Shown here in pieces: positions 1-6,840 of a DNA stretch of 64,000 bases (its first letter is position 1; every line of letters begins with the position of its first letter). The notes under the pieces were generated by a model that worked only from the letters and a program-made list of their open reading frames with translations, had not been told where the DNA came from and did not search any database. The DNA comes from Streptococcus pseudopneumoniae (GTDB taxonomy: Bacteria; Bacillota; Bacilli; Lactobacillales; Streptococcaceae), in the NCBI RefSeq assembly GCF_001074975.1, contig NZ_JUUO01000127.1, positions 104,778 to 168,777 on the forward strand, written 5' to 3'. Both the position numbers and the translations under genes were made by a program.

Positions 1-110
1 AGATAGAACCCTTTCATCTGTTCGTCTGTCATGAAATTCCTCAAAGCATCGATAGATTCCATGCCGTATCTACCTTGGTAGTGGCTTGGTTTGTTTATAT
101 TGTCATTCAT
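1..110 (-). CDS. DUF3310 phage protein, N-terminal part only
   Basis: The window edge cuts this gene; only the first 36 codons are visible. The start is the ATG at 110-108, which overlaps the TGA of the YopX gene (ATGA), as in a translationally coupled phage operon. Residues 8-14 read SHYQGRY, followed by an ESIDALRNFM segment, the N-terminal pattern of the DUF3310 family (HY..G..E.IDal). The family is common in phage early regions and has no established function. The partner domain and C terminus lie outside the window. Confidence 0.7.
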   Translation of the reverse strand, partial: MNDNINKPSHYQGRYGMESIDALRNFMTDEQMKGFY

Positions 111-499
111 CTTAATTCCTCCAAAAGTTCAGGGTTTTCGTATACGTTGCCGATGATTTCAAACGGATATGTGTTAGCTTCAACCAATTCAGCTAAGGGC
201 TCCTCTTCATTGTATTTTTCCGACCTAAACATAAACAAAGCATGTTTTTCGTCCCAAAATATTTTCACATTTATCACTTCATCATCAGTTTTGAATGCTA
301 AAATATCCCCCTCAAAGATTTCCTTGCCGTTCTTATCCTTGAGTCCTGTTGATTGCATGAGGTCAATGTTTTTAAAGCCAACAAATCTTAGTACGTTATC
401 ATCATCTACATATTCAGCTTCTCTAGCATCGAAGTATAATCCATCAACAATATGTAATTGTGATGTAATTCTATTCCACAGCCTAAATTTCGGTATCAT
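107..499 (-). CDS. YopX-family phage protein
   Basis: A 130-aa protein of the YopX family, which is frequent in phages of Firmicutes and of unknown function. The N terminus (KFRLWNR) and the central QSTGLKDKNGKEIFEGD segment (residues 49-65) are the family signature. The latter resembles a small beta-barrel carrying the conserved EGD turn. Its ATG overlaps the stop of the upstream MazG-like pseudogene and its stop overlaps the start of the DUF3310 gene, so it sits in a tightly packed leftward operon. No catalytic motif is visible. Confidence 0.85.
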   Translation of the reverse strand: MIPKFRLWNRITSQLHIVDGLYFDAREAEYVDDDNVLRFVGFKNIDLMQSTGLKDKNGKEIFEGDILAFKTDDEVINVKIFWDEKHALFMFRSEKYNEEEPLAELVEANTYPFEIIGNVYENPELLEELR

Positions 500-813
500 A
501 CCAAATCCTCCTCTTTCACAAATGACCCATCTACCATCTTACCCTTACGGTCTTTAATCTCGTTCCAAGCCATCTGGAAGCACTCAGCGATAGACCAACC
601 TTTCTGCTGACAGTAGATGGTCAGCACCACCAAAATATCACCCACGGCATCCTTGCCCTCATCATCTCGTTTCTTGAGATGTGCCTGTGCCAGTTAGCCT
701 GCCTCCTCAAATAACTTCAATGCTTGAGCCGTGCTATTGTCGGGATTGTCTAACCCTCGCTCTTTCGCCCAATGCTCAACATGATGCGCTAATAATTCCA
801 TGTTTGTCGTCAT
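496..813 (-). pseudogene. MazG-like nucleotide pyrophosphohydrolase, interrupted by a nonsense codon
   Basis: Reading from the ATG at 813-811 gives a 105-codon frame that resembles phage MazG-like NTP pyrophosphohydrolases, except that codon 40 is TAA (694-696 on the + strand). The sequence around it reads FEEAG-stop-LAQAHLKKRDDEGKDAVGDI. In relatives the stop position is normally Glu (EEAGEL), one of the Mg-binding acidic residues, so a single G-to-T change (GAA to TAA) explains it. Downstream E52, D56 and D59 remain in frame, and the 3' end still overlaps the YopX start. Without readthrough the product is a 39-aa fragment. A sequencing error cannot be excluded. Confidence 0.8.
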
Positions 814-843
814 AGCGATACCTCATTATCTTTCTATTTATCC

Positions 844-1392
844 TCAAAATTGTCCTATTTCTCTCAGTTCTGCATAGTCATTTAAAATTCCTCGTAATTC
901 TTCTAGCTCTACTTGAAACTCTTTGAACCAACTACCACTGGGCGATATATGCATCTGTTTCACATCTACAAAATCCATTGGAATCAAGAGGCAATAAGGG
1001 CTGTCAATACCTGTACCTTGTTCTCTTTCCAAAAATGCAACTATGAAATCCTGCTCACCTTTACACCTAATCCCCCAATGATATGACTTTCCTCCAGAAT
1101 ATAACGAACTGTATTTCACATCGATTGTCATATTTTTGAAAACAAAATCATAGACAGGATTATTTTTCTTGAAAAGCGCATTGGCATCAACAGCATCAGG
1201 TACTAAAGTCTGAAACAACTGTTCTGCTTGTCCACCTAACTTAGCACCTTTACTGCCGAATTGGATTTTATCAGCAATCTTCAAGACACCAGCTTTACGT
1301 AATTTTATATGCGCAATGTGCATTGGTAATCCACTCAAGCGTACAGCTGTTCTAAAATCTCCATGCTCCAAATATAAATCTACAATATCCAC
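844..1392 (-). CDS. Phage protein with HTH and candidate PD-(D/E)XK nuclease fold
   Basis: 182 aa, not a family I can name. Residues 15-37 look like a helix-turn-helix (TAVRLSGLPMHIAHIKLRKAG). Residues 57-93 carry an E57, then D82, eight residues, D91-V-K93 in a hydrophobic strand (FKNMTIDVKYS), followed by another strand (DFIVAFLE). That spacing resembles the catalytic core of PD-(D/E)XK nucleases such as restriction enzymes and resolvases. The nuclease reading is inference from motif spacing only. The gene starts on the base where the next upstream gene ends, as part of the same leftward early operon. Confidence 0.6.
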   Translation of the reverse strand: MDIVDLYLEHGDFRTAVRLSGLPMHIAHIKLRKAGVLKIADKIQFGSKGAKLGGQAEQLFQTLVPDAVDANALFKKNNPVYDFVFKNMTIDVKYSSLYSGGKSYHWGIRCKGEQDFIVAFLEREQGTGIDSPYCLLIPMDFVDVKQMHISPSGSWFKEFQVELEELRGILNDYAELREIGQF

Positions 1393-1718
1393 TACAACTC
1401 CTTAAAAATATTCTCAATATATCCAGTCTGCAAGTCATGTTCCTTCCAGATTTTGAAAATCATATCTGAAAAAGTCGGATTGTTAAAACTATTCAAATCA
1501 TGTATGACTTGCAAAGCCGTATATGCCTTAAAATTCTCTAAACAAAACCAGATACTTTTAAAATCTTTAAAAGTCGCTTGCCAATAGATAAACAGATCAT
1601 CGTCTACCACATAAGCGTCTGCACGTTTAAAATGCATCGTGTCCAGTTTGATACGTTCGTCTGGTTTCAAACCTTTCAAAATCGCTGGTCGTTTCGGTAA
1701 TTCAACAGCAATCTTCAC
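1392..1718 (-). CDS. Hypothetical phage protein, 108 aa
   Basis: I do not recognise this protein. It has an alternating hydrophobic/charged pattern compatible with an alpha/beta fold (FIYWQATFKDFKSIWFCLENF in the middle) and no metal-binding cluster, signal peptide or membrane segment. The start overlaps the stop of the upstream DUF1372 gene by 4 bases, and the stop shares a base with the start of the downstream HTH/nuclease-like gene. The coupling makes it a genuine gene of the early operon. Confidence 0.65.
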   Translation of the reverse strand: MKIAVELPKRPAILKGLKPDERIKLDTMHFKRADAYVVDDDLFIYWQATFKDFKSIWFCLENFKAYTALQVIHDLNSFNNPTFSDMIFKIWKEHDLQTGYIENIFKEL

Positions 1719-1975
1719 AACATTATTTCATCCCCTACTTTGATTTTCTCAAATTGTTCTCTAGTAACCACGAACACCCCATAATCACGAATTGTGACAG
1801 TATACAGTTTGCCATGTCGCCCTTTCTCAAGGACACGGCCAAATATCTCAGCGCCTGCGTTATCTGCCTTGTAGACGACAATCGGCTTCTTATCTTCCAA
1901 ATCTCGAATCCTGTCCATCTGCCAGATGTTTAATCCGGCAGACAATAAAATACAGATAGCGATAAAACGTTTCAT
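1715..1975 (-). CDS. DUF1372 family phage protein
   Basis: 86 aa with a short N-terminal hydrophobic segment (residues 4-18, IAICILLSAGLNIW) and then a soluble domain. Residues 33-45 (VVYKADNAGAEIF) and the motif YTVTIRDYGVFVVT match the DUF1372 family of streptococcal phages. Function is unknown; the layout suggests a protein anchored in the membrane by its N terminus with a small beta-rich outer or cytoplasmic domain. It overlaps both neighbours by 4 bases (ATGA type). Confidence 0.8.
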   Translation of the reverse strand: MKRFIAICILLSAGLNIWQMDRIRDLEDKKPIVVYKADNAGAEIFGRVLEKGRHGKLYTVTIRDYGVFVVTREQFEKIKVGDEIML

Positions 1976-2715
1976 TCTGTTGCCTCCTCAATCTCAATCC
2001 CTGGGCAATCGAACACCCAGCCGAAGCCAGCTTCTTCTAGTTCTTTGCGGGTGTGTTTGAATATCACATAGTTACTTCCGACGCTAGCAAAAAACCATGT
2101 TCTTGATATTTCACCAAATACTAAATAATTTCTGTATTTTGCGATTTCTTTCACCTTAACTATGTACTTCGGTTCTTCCTTGACCTCGTAGCCAAATTGG
2201 TGCATGTTTACGAGGGTTTGAATAGGAGTGCCTTCGCCATCATTAATCCAATCATTAAACTCTTTATTTTCTAATTTTTCAGGCTCGTCCCTGAAAGCAA
2301 TCCAATCCCAAACATTAAATTCAAAATCATCCTTATTTTTCTCATACCAATCCGCCACAAACTGCGGAACCACTGGTTTGTTCAATTCTTGCCGAATCTT
2401 ATCAGCGTCCTTTAATTGATTACCAACCCATGCTCCCTCAAGTTTTCCTTGTTCGAAACCTTCACGATATTTTATTGAACCGAATCCTTCACCAAATTCA
2501 TGTAAAATTTCATCAATCCATTCTGACCGACTAAGAGGAAATAACTGTTTCATTCTGCTTATAATATCTTTTAGTTTCAATGGTTGCGGTTCGTCTAGCT
2601 GTTCGATTAAAGTAACTGCACTTTCGGTCGGAATACCTTTGATTTCAGTACCAAATATGCTCAAATTGTAAATTCCAATCTTTCTAAACTCTTTAATCAA
2701 TTCCTGCTTATTCAT
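1972..2715 (-). CDS. DUF1642 domain phage protein
   Basis: Likely 247 aa. An ATG 15 bases further upstream (2730) is possible, but the GGAGGA ribosome site spans that codon and lies 8 bases before the ATG at 2715, which I therefore choose. The C-terminal two thirds match the DUF1642 family of streptococcal and lactococcal phages: VVPQFVADWYEKNK near residue 117, and a TLVNMHQFGYEV segment around 170. The family is common in early regions and has no known role. It is acidic, with no membrane segment. Confidence 0.85.
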   Translation of the reverse strand: MNKQELIKEFRKIGIYNLSIFGTEIKGIPTESAVTLIEQLDEPQPLKLKDIISRMKQLFPLSRSEWIDEILHEFGEGFGSIKYREGFEQGKLEGAWVGNQLKDADKIRQELNKPVVPQFVADWYEKNKDDFEFNVWDWIAFRDEPEKLENKEFNDWINDGEGTPIQTLVNMHQFGYEVKEEPKYIVKVKEIAKYRNYLVFGEISRTWFFASVGSNYVIFKHTRKELEEAGFGWVFDCPGIEIEEATE

Positions 2716-3034
2716 CTTCGCTTCCTCCATAAATCAAATAAACTGCAATAACTAACTGAGACATGCCTGGCGAATAGCCAACCCAATCATCAAACTCCTT
2801 AGATTTTGGCAACCAATCCTTGGTAGCTCCCAAATCATATTCTTTAGGTTTTTCATCGGCGAAGATACATTCCATCGCTCCCATAAACGTCATGCCATCT
2901 TCTGTCATTTCCCAGAAATAGTCCGCCCGGTCTTTCACTGCTTGTGGTAAATCTTGTTTGGGAGGCTTAGGCTTCCCGTCTTCTACCTCCCAGCCGTATA
3001 CTTCATTAACTTTTTTCTTTAAATCTTCCATCAT
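2708..3034 (-). CDS. Hypothetical phage protein, 108 aa
   Basis: A small acidic protein rich in Trp, Asp and Lys that I cannot assign to a family. The frame is open to a TTG at 3049, but a GAGGAG ribosome site lies 7 bases before the ATG-ATG pair at 3034, so that start is preferred. The C terminus (MSQLVIAVYLIYGG) is hydrophobic and could be an amphipathic or membrane-associated helix. It overlaps the downstream DUF1642 gene by 8 bases. Confidence 0.65.
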   Translation of the reverse strand: MMEDLKKKVNEVYGWEVEDGKPKPPKQDLPQAVKDRADYFWEMTEDGMTFMGAMECIFADEKPKEYDLGATKDWLPKSKEFDDWVGYSPGMSQLVIAVYLIYGGSEDE

Positions 3035-3215
3035 CTTCCAACTCCTCAACTTTCCGTCTTAATTCTTTATTCTTTTTCTTCAACAAATCGCGCTCCAACG
3101 CTCTAATCCGTCTCTTACGTACATCGCAAGGCTTCGAATACTCGATTATCTTCTCTTCGTTTTGCTCGATTGTGCGTTTCAGTCCGTCGATTACTGTCTG
3201 TTTATCGTAATTCAT
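3006..3215 (-). CDS. Small coiled-coil phage protein
   Basis: 69 aa, highly charged (many Lys, Arg and Glu), predicted almost entirely helical with heptad-like spacing of Leu/Ile (IDGLKRTIEQNEEKIIEY, then LERDLLKKKNKELRRKVEEL). It is probably a small dimeric coiled-coil protein. No family was recognised. It overlaps both neighbours, ending 29 bases inside the next gene. Confidence 0.6.
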   Translation of the reverse strand: MNYDKQTVIDGLKRTIEQNEEKIIEYSKPCDVRKRRIRALERDLLKKKNKELRRKVEELEDDGRFKEKS

Positions 3216-3369
3216 CTTCTAAAAATCTTTCAATAGCTTCTCTGTGGGAGACTTTCGCCAGACCGTCCAAGTCATCCAGGGCTTTAATATAGTCTGGACG
3301 ACCTTGTCCATACTGCTTTTTCAAAAATTCAACAAAGAGATGAATTTCTTGATAGGACATTCCAAACAT
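3202..3369 (-). CDS. Small hypothetical phage protein
   Basis: 55 aa if started at the ATG at 3369 (GGGG 8-9 bases upstream); the frame is also open to a GTG at 3417, giving 71 aa. The protein is helical and soluble (QEIHLFVEFLKKQYG, HREAIERFLEDEL). No family was recognised. It lies 13 bases after a 24-codon frame that is coupled to the VRR-NUC gene, so it is probably expressed by reinitiation from that upstream mini-gene. Confidence 0.5.
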   Translation of the reverse strand: MFGMSYQEIHLFVEFLKKQYGQGRPDYIKALDDLDGLAKVSHREAIERFLEDELR

Positions 3370-3382
3370 ATTTCTTACCCCA

Positions 3383-3457
3383 CTATCCTCTACAATATCT
3401 CGTGATACACTCTCCACAAAACGGGTATTGTACTTCTACCTTTAATTGATTATTCAT
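3383..3457 (-). CDS. 24-aa mini-ORF with Cys cluster, coupled to VRR-NUC
   Basis: The ATG at 3457 overlaps the TGA of the VRR-NUC gene (ATGA), and a GGAG ribosome site lies 8 bases upstream. It encodes 24 residues ending CGECITRYCRG, a CxxC...C arrangement that could bind a metal. It could equally be the remnant of a longer gene, since the following gene begins 13 bases after its stop. No family can be named. Confidence 0.4.
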   Translation of the reverse strand: MNNQLKVEVQYPFCGECITRYCRG

Positions 3458-3762
3458 TTGACTAACTCCAACGCTTCCTCGGCGCTTCTAGCAATACCAG
3501 CTATCGCACCTCGTTTTTTGACTGTCTCAATAAAATTTTCCTGTTCCGGTCTCACACGACCATTCTCTTTTTTTACTTCGACATAAAATATCTGTCCGTC
3601 CGGTCTAAAACCATACAGATCAGCATGACCTTTTGGCAATCCAGTATCAAACCACCTGCCATCTGCGGTCTTTACTTTTCCGACATTCGTTCGAAAAACG
3701 GTATATCCTGCTTGAGTCAATGCGACTCTAATTTCATTTTGTACTTCTTGCTCTGATTTCAT
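3454..3762 (-). CDS. VRR-NUC domain nuclease
   Basis: 102 aa, the length of stand-alone phage VRR-NUC proteins, which belong to the PD-(D/E)XK superfamily and act on branched or structured DNA during replication and recombination. Visible catalytic pattern: Glu6/Glu10 in the first helix, GHADLYG at 45-51 with the metal-binding D48, then VEVK at 61-64 (E62, K64), and a trailing Q-x-x-F helix (residues 74-77). It is the last gene before the putative origin, downstream of the primase in genome order. Confidence 0.9.
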   Translation of the reverse strand: MKSEQEVQNEIRVALTQAGYTVFRTNVGKVKTADGRWFDTGLPKGHADLYGFRPDGQIFYVEVKKENGRVRPEQENFIETVKKRGAIAGIARSAEEALELVK

Positions 3763-3774
3763 TTATCCTCCAAA

Positions 3775-4032
3775 AGTTACCGTTGTGATTTTTAGAACGG
3801 TAACCACTACAAATCCAGCAGTACCAACGGTTTACGCCATTTTTTTGCCCCAAGGTTACCGTTACCGTTACCTTTCCCCTTTATTTATATTTATATTATT
3901 TATTTTTTTATTATTTCAATATAAAAGAAAGGTAATACGGTAACCAACACAAGGTAAACCCTTGGTACATAAGGCTTAAATTAGGTTACCGTAGTCAAAA
4001 AAAGAACGGTAACCTAACGGTAAACGGTAACC
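3775..4032 (+). other. Candidate phage replication origin: iterons around an AT-rich core
   Basis: This gap between the VRR-NUC gene and the primase gene carries about ten copies of the heptamer TTACCGT or its complement ACGGTAA. They start near 3777, 3797, 3856, 3862, 3937, 3986, 4006, 4017 and 4024, with degenerate ones near 3827 and 3867, many extended to GGTTACC. Between the two iteron groups, 3880-3928 is almost pure A/T and could unwind. The rightmost iterons run into the last codons of the primase gene. From memory, Sfi21-type streptococcal phages have their origin in a non-coding stretch next to the primase gene. No gene is visible here. Confidence 0.7.
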
Positions 4033-5618
4033 AATTCATACCCCGATGTAAGTATCTGACTTTCATCGTTCATCCAAGAAAAACCAACATAATGTTTCGG
4101 CACATCTACTGAAGGAATGAATTTCCCTAATGGTTTCATTTTCTTCTTAACCCAACCATCAGGGATATTCTTGGCTAATTGTGTTTCAAATTTACGTTTC
4201 GTCAATCTCGTAACACCTTCGTCCTTGCACCACTCCTGATACAACCACCACAAAAATCGGGATGGCAGGCGAGTGGATTCGAATTTATCGAACCATTCAC
4301 TGATAAACGCCTTAACTGTATCGTTGGATTCTTTGAAATCCTCTAGGGCCTCAATCGATGCTTGCGGTTCGATGAAGCGATCAAATGAAATCTCAAGAGC
4401 TTTCTTCAAAACATACTCAAGAACTTCTTCACGATAGATATAGTCGTCCTTAATTGCCCAGTTATCTTCCTTGCTTGAAAATGACTTCTTAAACGGTATA
4501 ATCGCAAATCGTCTGTAGGTCCCGTTGGTTTTATTCTTAAAACGTGGTAACTCATTCGTGGATTGAATGACAGTTTTTTTAAATACGGTCGTATACGGTT
4601 GTTTATTTTTCTCTTCGACCAAGACTGGCTCACCAGTCACGACAGAGTTGAAATTTGAAGATTCATCTACGTAGATACCAGCCTGCACATCGTCTCCGAT
4701 GATGACTGTCTTACCTTCAATCATGGACAAAGCAAATCGCTCTGAAAATTGATTAAGTTTCAAGCTAGCCACGTTTCGCATACCGACTAGGTTGGTTATA
4801 AGTTGCTGGACAGTACCCTTACCGTCATTCCCCTCACCGACAAACCAAATAGATTTCCTGTAAGAGTAATTCCCATTTAGACTGGCTGAAATAACCTGCC
4901 AAATCAGTTCGACCAGTTCTTCATCTCCACTCATGAGGTCAAGTAACCAACTATCGATATCCCACCCGTCTATTTCGGGAGACTTAGCAAAATGGTCGTA
5001 TTCCGTTCCGATGGTTGAGAATGCAACAAACTCATGTGTGAATGGTCGTAGTAATTTCTCTTTCTTATCGTATATCCCGTTCTTCACTAAGATAAACCTA
5101 CGAGGGTCTTTGTATTCCCCAATTGGAAAATCACATGAGAATCCCTCGTGTTGGTTCAACCGTGGTGTAGAAGCGAGCATGAAGAGAACATTTTTGGATT
5201 TCGCTTCACTAAAATTTGGCTCTAGCAAACGAATGACTTTGTAAGCAAAGCTAGGGTCTTTGTGATAATAACCTTTATCTGGATCATAGATTGCGACCCG
5301 TTCATTTGGCAGATTCACGATATGTAAAATTTGTTCCATTCCTTGCGCCACTGCCAATTCAGTTAAACGAGTAGGCGCTTTTTTGTTTTCTTCTTTCGTA
5401 CCATACTGGGTTTCTTTCCATTTGATGTTTTCGAGCCAGTTTTTACGATATTCTCGACAAGCCAGACGAATCTCACGCCAGTCATTTGCTTTCTCGATAT
5501 AAGCTGGATGTTGGATAATATTGCTTCGATATTCTTTTTTTAATGTCTCTAAATCAAGAACCACCTCTTCTATCCATTTCCTTTCTAACCATACTTTCAA
5601 ACGTCCTATCCAATTCAT
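4014..5618 (-). CDS. Phage P4/D5-type superfamily 3 helicase-primase
   Basis: 534 aa. The C-terminal half is an SF3 helicase: Walker A GEGNDGKGT at 261-269, Walker B TVIIGDD at 304-310, motif C-like QSTNELPRF at 352-360 and Arg fingers near 369-370. The D5_N region, with its VKNGIYD motif at 178-184, precedes it. It would unwind the phage origin and load or assist priming, with the prim-pol domain supplied by the separate upstream gene. The ATG at 5618 overlaps that gene by 65 bases, which is unusual; a GTG at 5564 would cut the overlap to 11 bases and may be the true start. Confidence 0.92.
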   Translation of the reverse strand: MNWIGRLKVWLERKWIEEVVLDLETLKKEYRSNIIQHPAYIEKANDWREIRLACREYRKNWLENIKWKETQYGTKEENKKAPTRLTELAVAQGMEQILHIVNLPNERVAIYDPDKGYYHKDPSFAYKVIRLLEPNFSEAKSKNVLFMLASTPRLNQHEGFSCDFPIGEYKDPRRFILVKNGIYDKKEKLLRPFTHEFVAFSTIGTEYDHFAKSPEIDGWDIDSWLLDLMSGDEELVELIWQVISASLNGNYSYRKSIWFVGEGNDGKGTVQQLITNLVGMRNVASLKLNQFSERFALSMIEGKTVIIGDDVQAGIYVDESSNFNSVVTGEPVLVEEKNKQPYTTVFKKTVIQSTNELPRFKNKTNGTYRRFAIIPFKKSFSSKEDNWAIKDDYIYREEVLEYVLKKALEISFDRFIEPQASIEALEDFKESNDTVKAFISEWFDKFESTRLPSRFLWWLYQEWCKDEGVTRLTKRKFETQLAKNIPDGWVKKKMKPLGKFIPSVDVPKHYVGFSWMNDESQILTSGYELVTVYR

Positions 5619-6351
5619 CCGCTGGTAGACTGTCTGGAGTATAGTGATTTGCTATCTTTGCTAGTAAATAAGTTGCATCCACATTGACACCACGCATTAG
5701 CAACCCACCTACGAAACTCGCCAGGGCGTTATTTCTACCACCTTTATCTCCCAAGCCGAAAACGACTTGTTCAAATAACTTGGCAGTCTTACTCGAGAAC
5801 TCCCCTCGACTATAATCAGTCGTAAAACTCATAGGTTCCTTGGGTTGTTTAGATGTTTGTAAGATTGAGATTATCTCAGCTGGTGCTTCTGCCATCTGTT
5901 CTGTGGACTTATCCCACTTATAACTTCCCTTGGCATTATTGCTAGGTGCAACCAAGACATAATTGTTCTTATTCGCCTTAATATCAATCCCTGGTTTAAC
6001 TCGTATATCTTGACTTAACTCTATGCCTTTTGGTTTTTTTAGAAAAATGTGCTTTCCACCGCTTGGCGTAGTAGCAGTTAATGTCTTAGGGATATACTGA
6101 GACAATTCCCATTCTTTTAAAGACTCATAACCGTTCTCAGTCACCGATACGTCAATATCGATGACAAAGAAATCGGTTGTCCTCCATGCGATATTCGCAT
6201 CGGGTTGCTCGTGCCAAAATCTTCGGATTTCATTTTCGCTAAATATTTTATCCTTAAATTTCGTGATTGCACGTTTGCTCTTTTTGTCTATTGGGATGAC
6301 TGAGTAACCTAGTTTTTGATAATGAAGGGCATAATCTACCATCCCAACCAT
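5554..6351 (-). CDS. Bifunctional primase/polymerase (prim-pol) protein
   Basis: 265 aa. The N-terminal 170 residues are a prim-pol (archaeo-eukaryotic primase-like) domain. Metal-binding D65-I-D67 sits in FFVIDIDVS, SGGKH is at 97-101, and the GIDIKANKNNYVLVAPS strand is at 121-137. It makes RNA/DNA primers and can extend them. The C-terminal helical tail is probably an accessory or helicase-contact domain. It starts 3 bases after the stop of the DUF669 gene with no convincing ribosome site of its own (ATG at 6351, another ATG three codons in), so translation is probably coupled. Confidence 0.92.
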   Translation of the reverse strand: MVGMVDYALHYQKLGYSVIPIDKKSKRAITKFKDKIFSENEIRRFWHEQPDANIAWRTTDFFVIDIDVSVTENGYESLKEWELSQYIPKTLTATTPSGGKHIFLKKPKGIELSQDIRVKPGIDIKANKNNYVLVAPSNNAKGSYKWDKSTEQMAEAPAEIISILQTSKQPKEPMSFTTDYSRGEFSSKTAKLFEQVVFGLGDKGGRNNALASFVGGLLMRGVNVDATYLLAKIANHYTPDSLPADELDRTFESMVRKEMDRRGGS

Positions 6352-6354
6352 AGA

Positions 6355-6837
6355 TTAGAATGGCAAATCTAAATCATCTGCTTTTGCTGGTGCTGGTTCA
6401 GACGATACTGCACCAGAATAAGGTGGCAATTCTGATTGCTCCATCTTACTGATATTCAAGTTATCGTAGGTTTTACCATTGTATTCTGACTGTTCATTTT
6501 TGACAGTAACTTTTAACGTTTTGCCTTTGATGATACCTAGGAACTGTTCGATTGTGTTTATCTCAACGCCTTCAGGAATTTTTACCGCCTTTGCATAGCG
6601 TTGCAATGCCCACTCTGGATATTGAAGAGTCTGTTTATTGATCCATACCTTATCAAAGATTAGGTTGTTACGGAATTTCTGTTGGAAATCATCACGAATT
6701 TTAAGACGGATATCAAGGAAATCTGTTCCTGATTTGCTTGCTGACTGTTCAGCAGTCGCCACGACTACCTCGTATGTTCCGTTTTCCACTGATGAAAATT
6801 GTTCTGCTGCTTCGTAGTTTACTGAAAAAAGTGACAT
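6355..6837 (-). CDS. DUF669 protein, putative phage single-strand DNA-binding protein
   Basis: 160 aa of the DUF669 family, which accompanies phage primase/helicase modules. The domain (residues 1-130) is beta-rich (NGTYEVVVATAEQSASKSGTD, FLDIRLKIRDD). The tail is Pro/Ala-rich and ends in the acidic-hydrophobic DDLDLPF, like the C-terminal peptide by which SSB proteins recruit partners. A single-strand-binding role is inferred from tail and context. It sits 3 bases after the helicase gene in the same operon. Confidence 0.85.
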   Translation of the reverse strand: MSLFSVNYEAAEQFSSVENGTYEVVVATAEQSASKSGTDFLDIRLKIRDDFQQKFRNNLIFDKVWINKQTLQYPEWALQRYAKAVKIPEGVEINTIEQFLGIIKGKTLKVTVKNEQSEYNGKTYDNLNISKMEQSELPPYSGAVSSEPAPAKADDLDLPF

Positions 6838-6840
6838 TTT

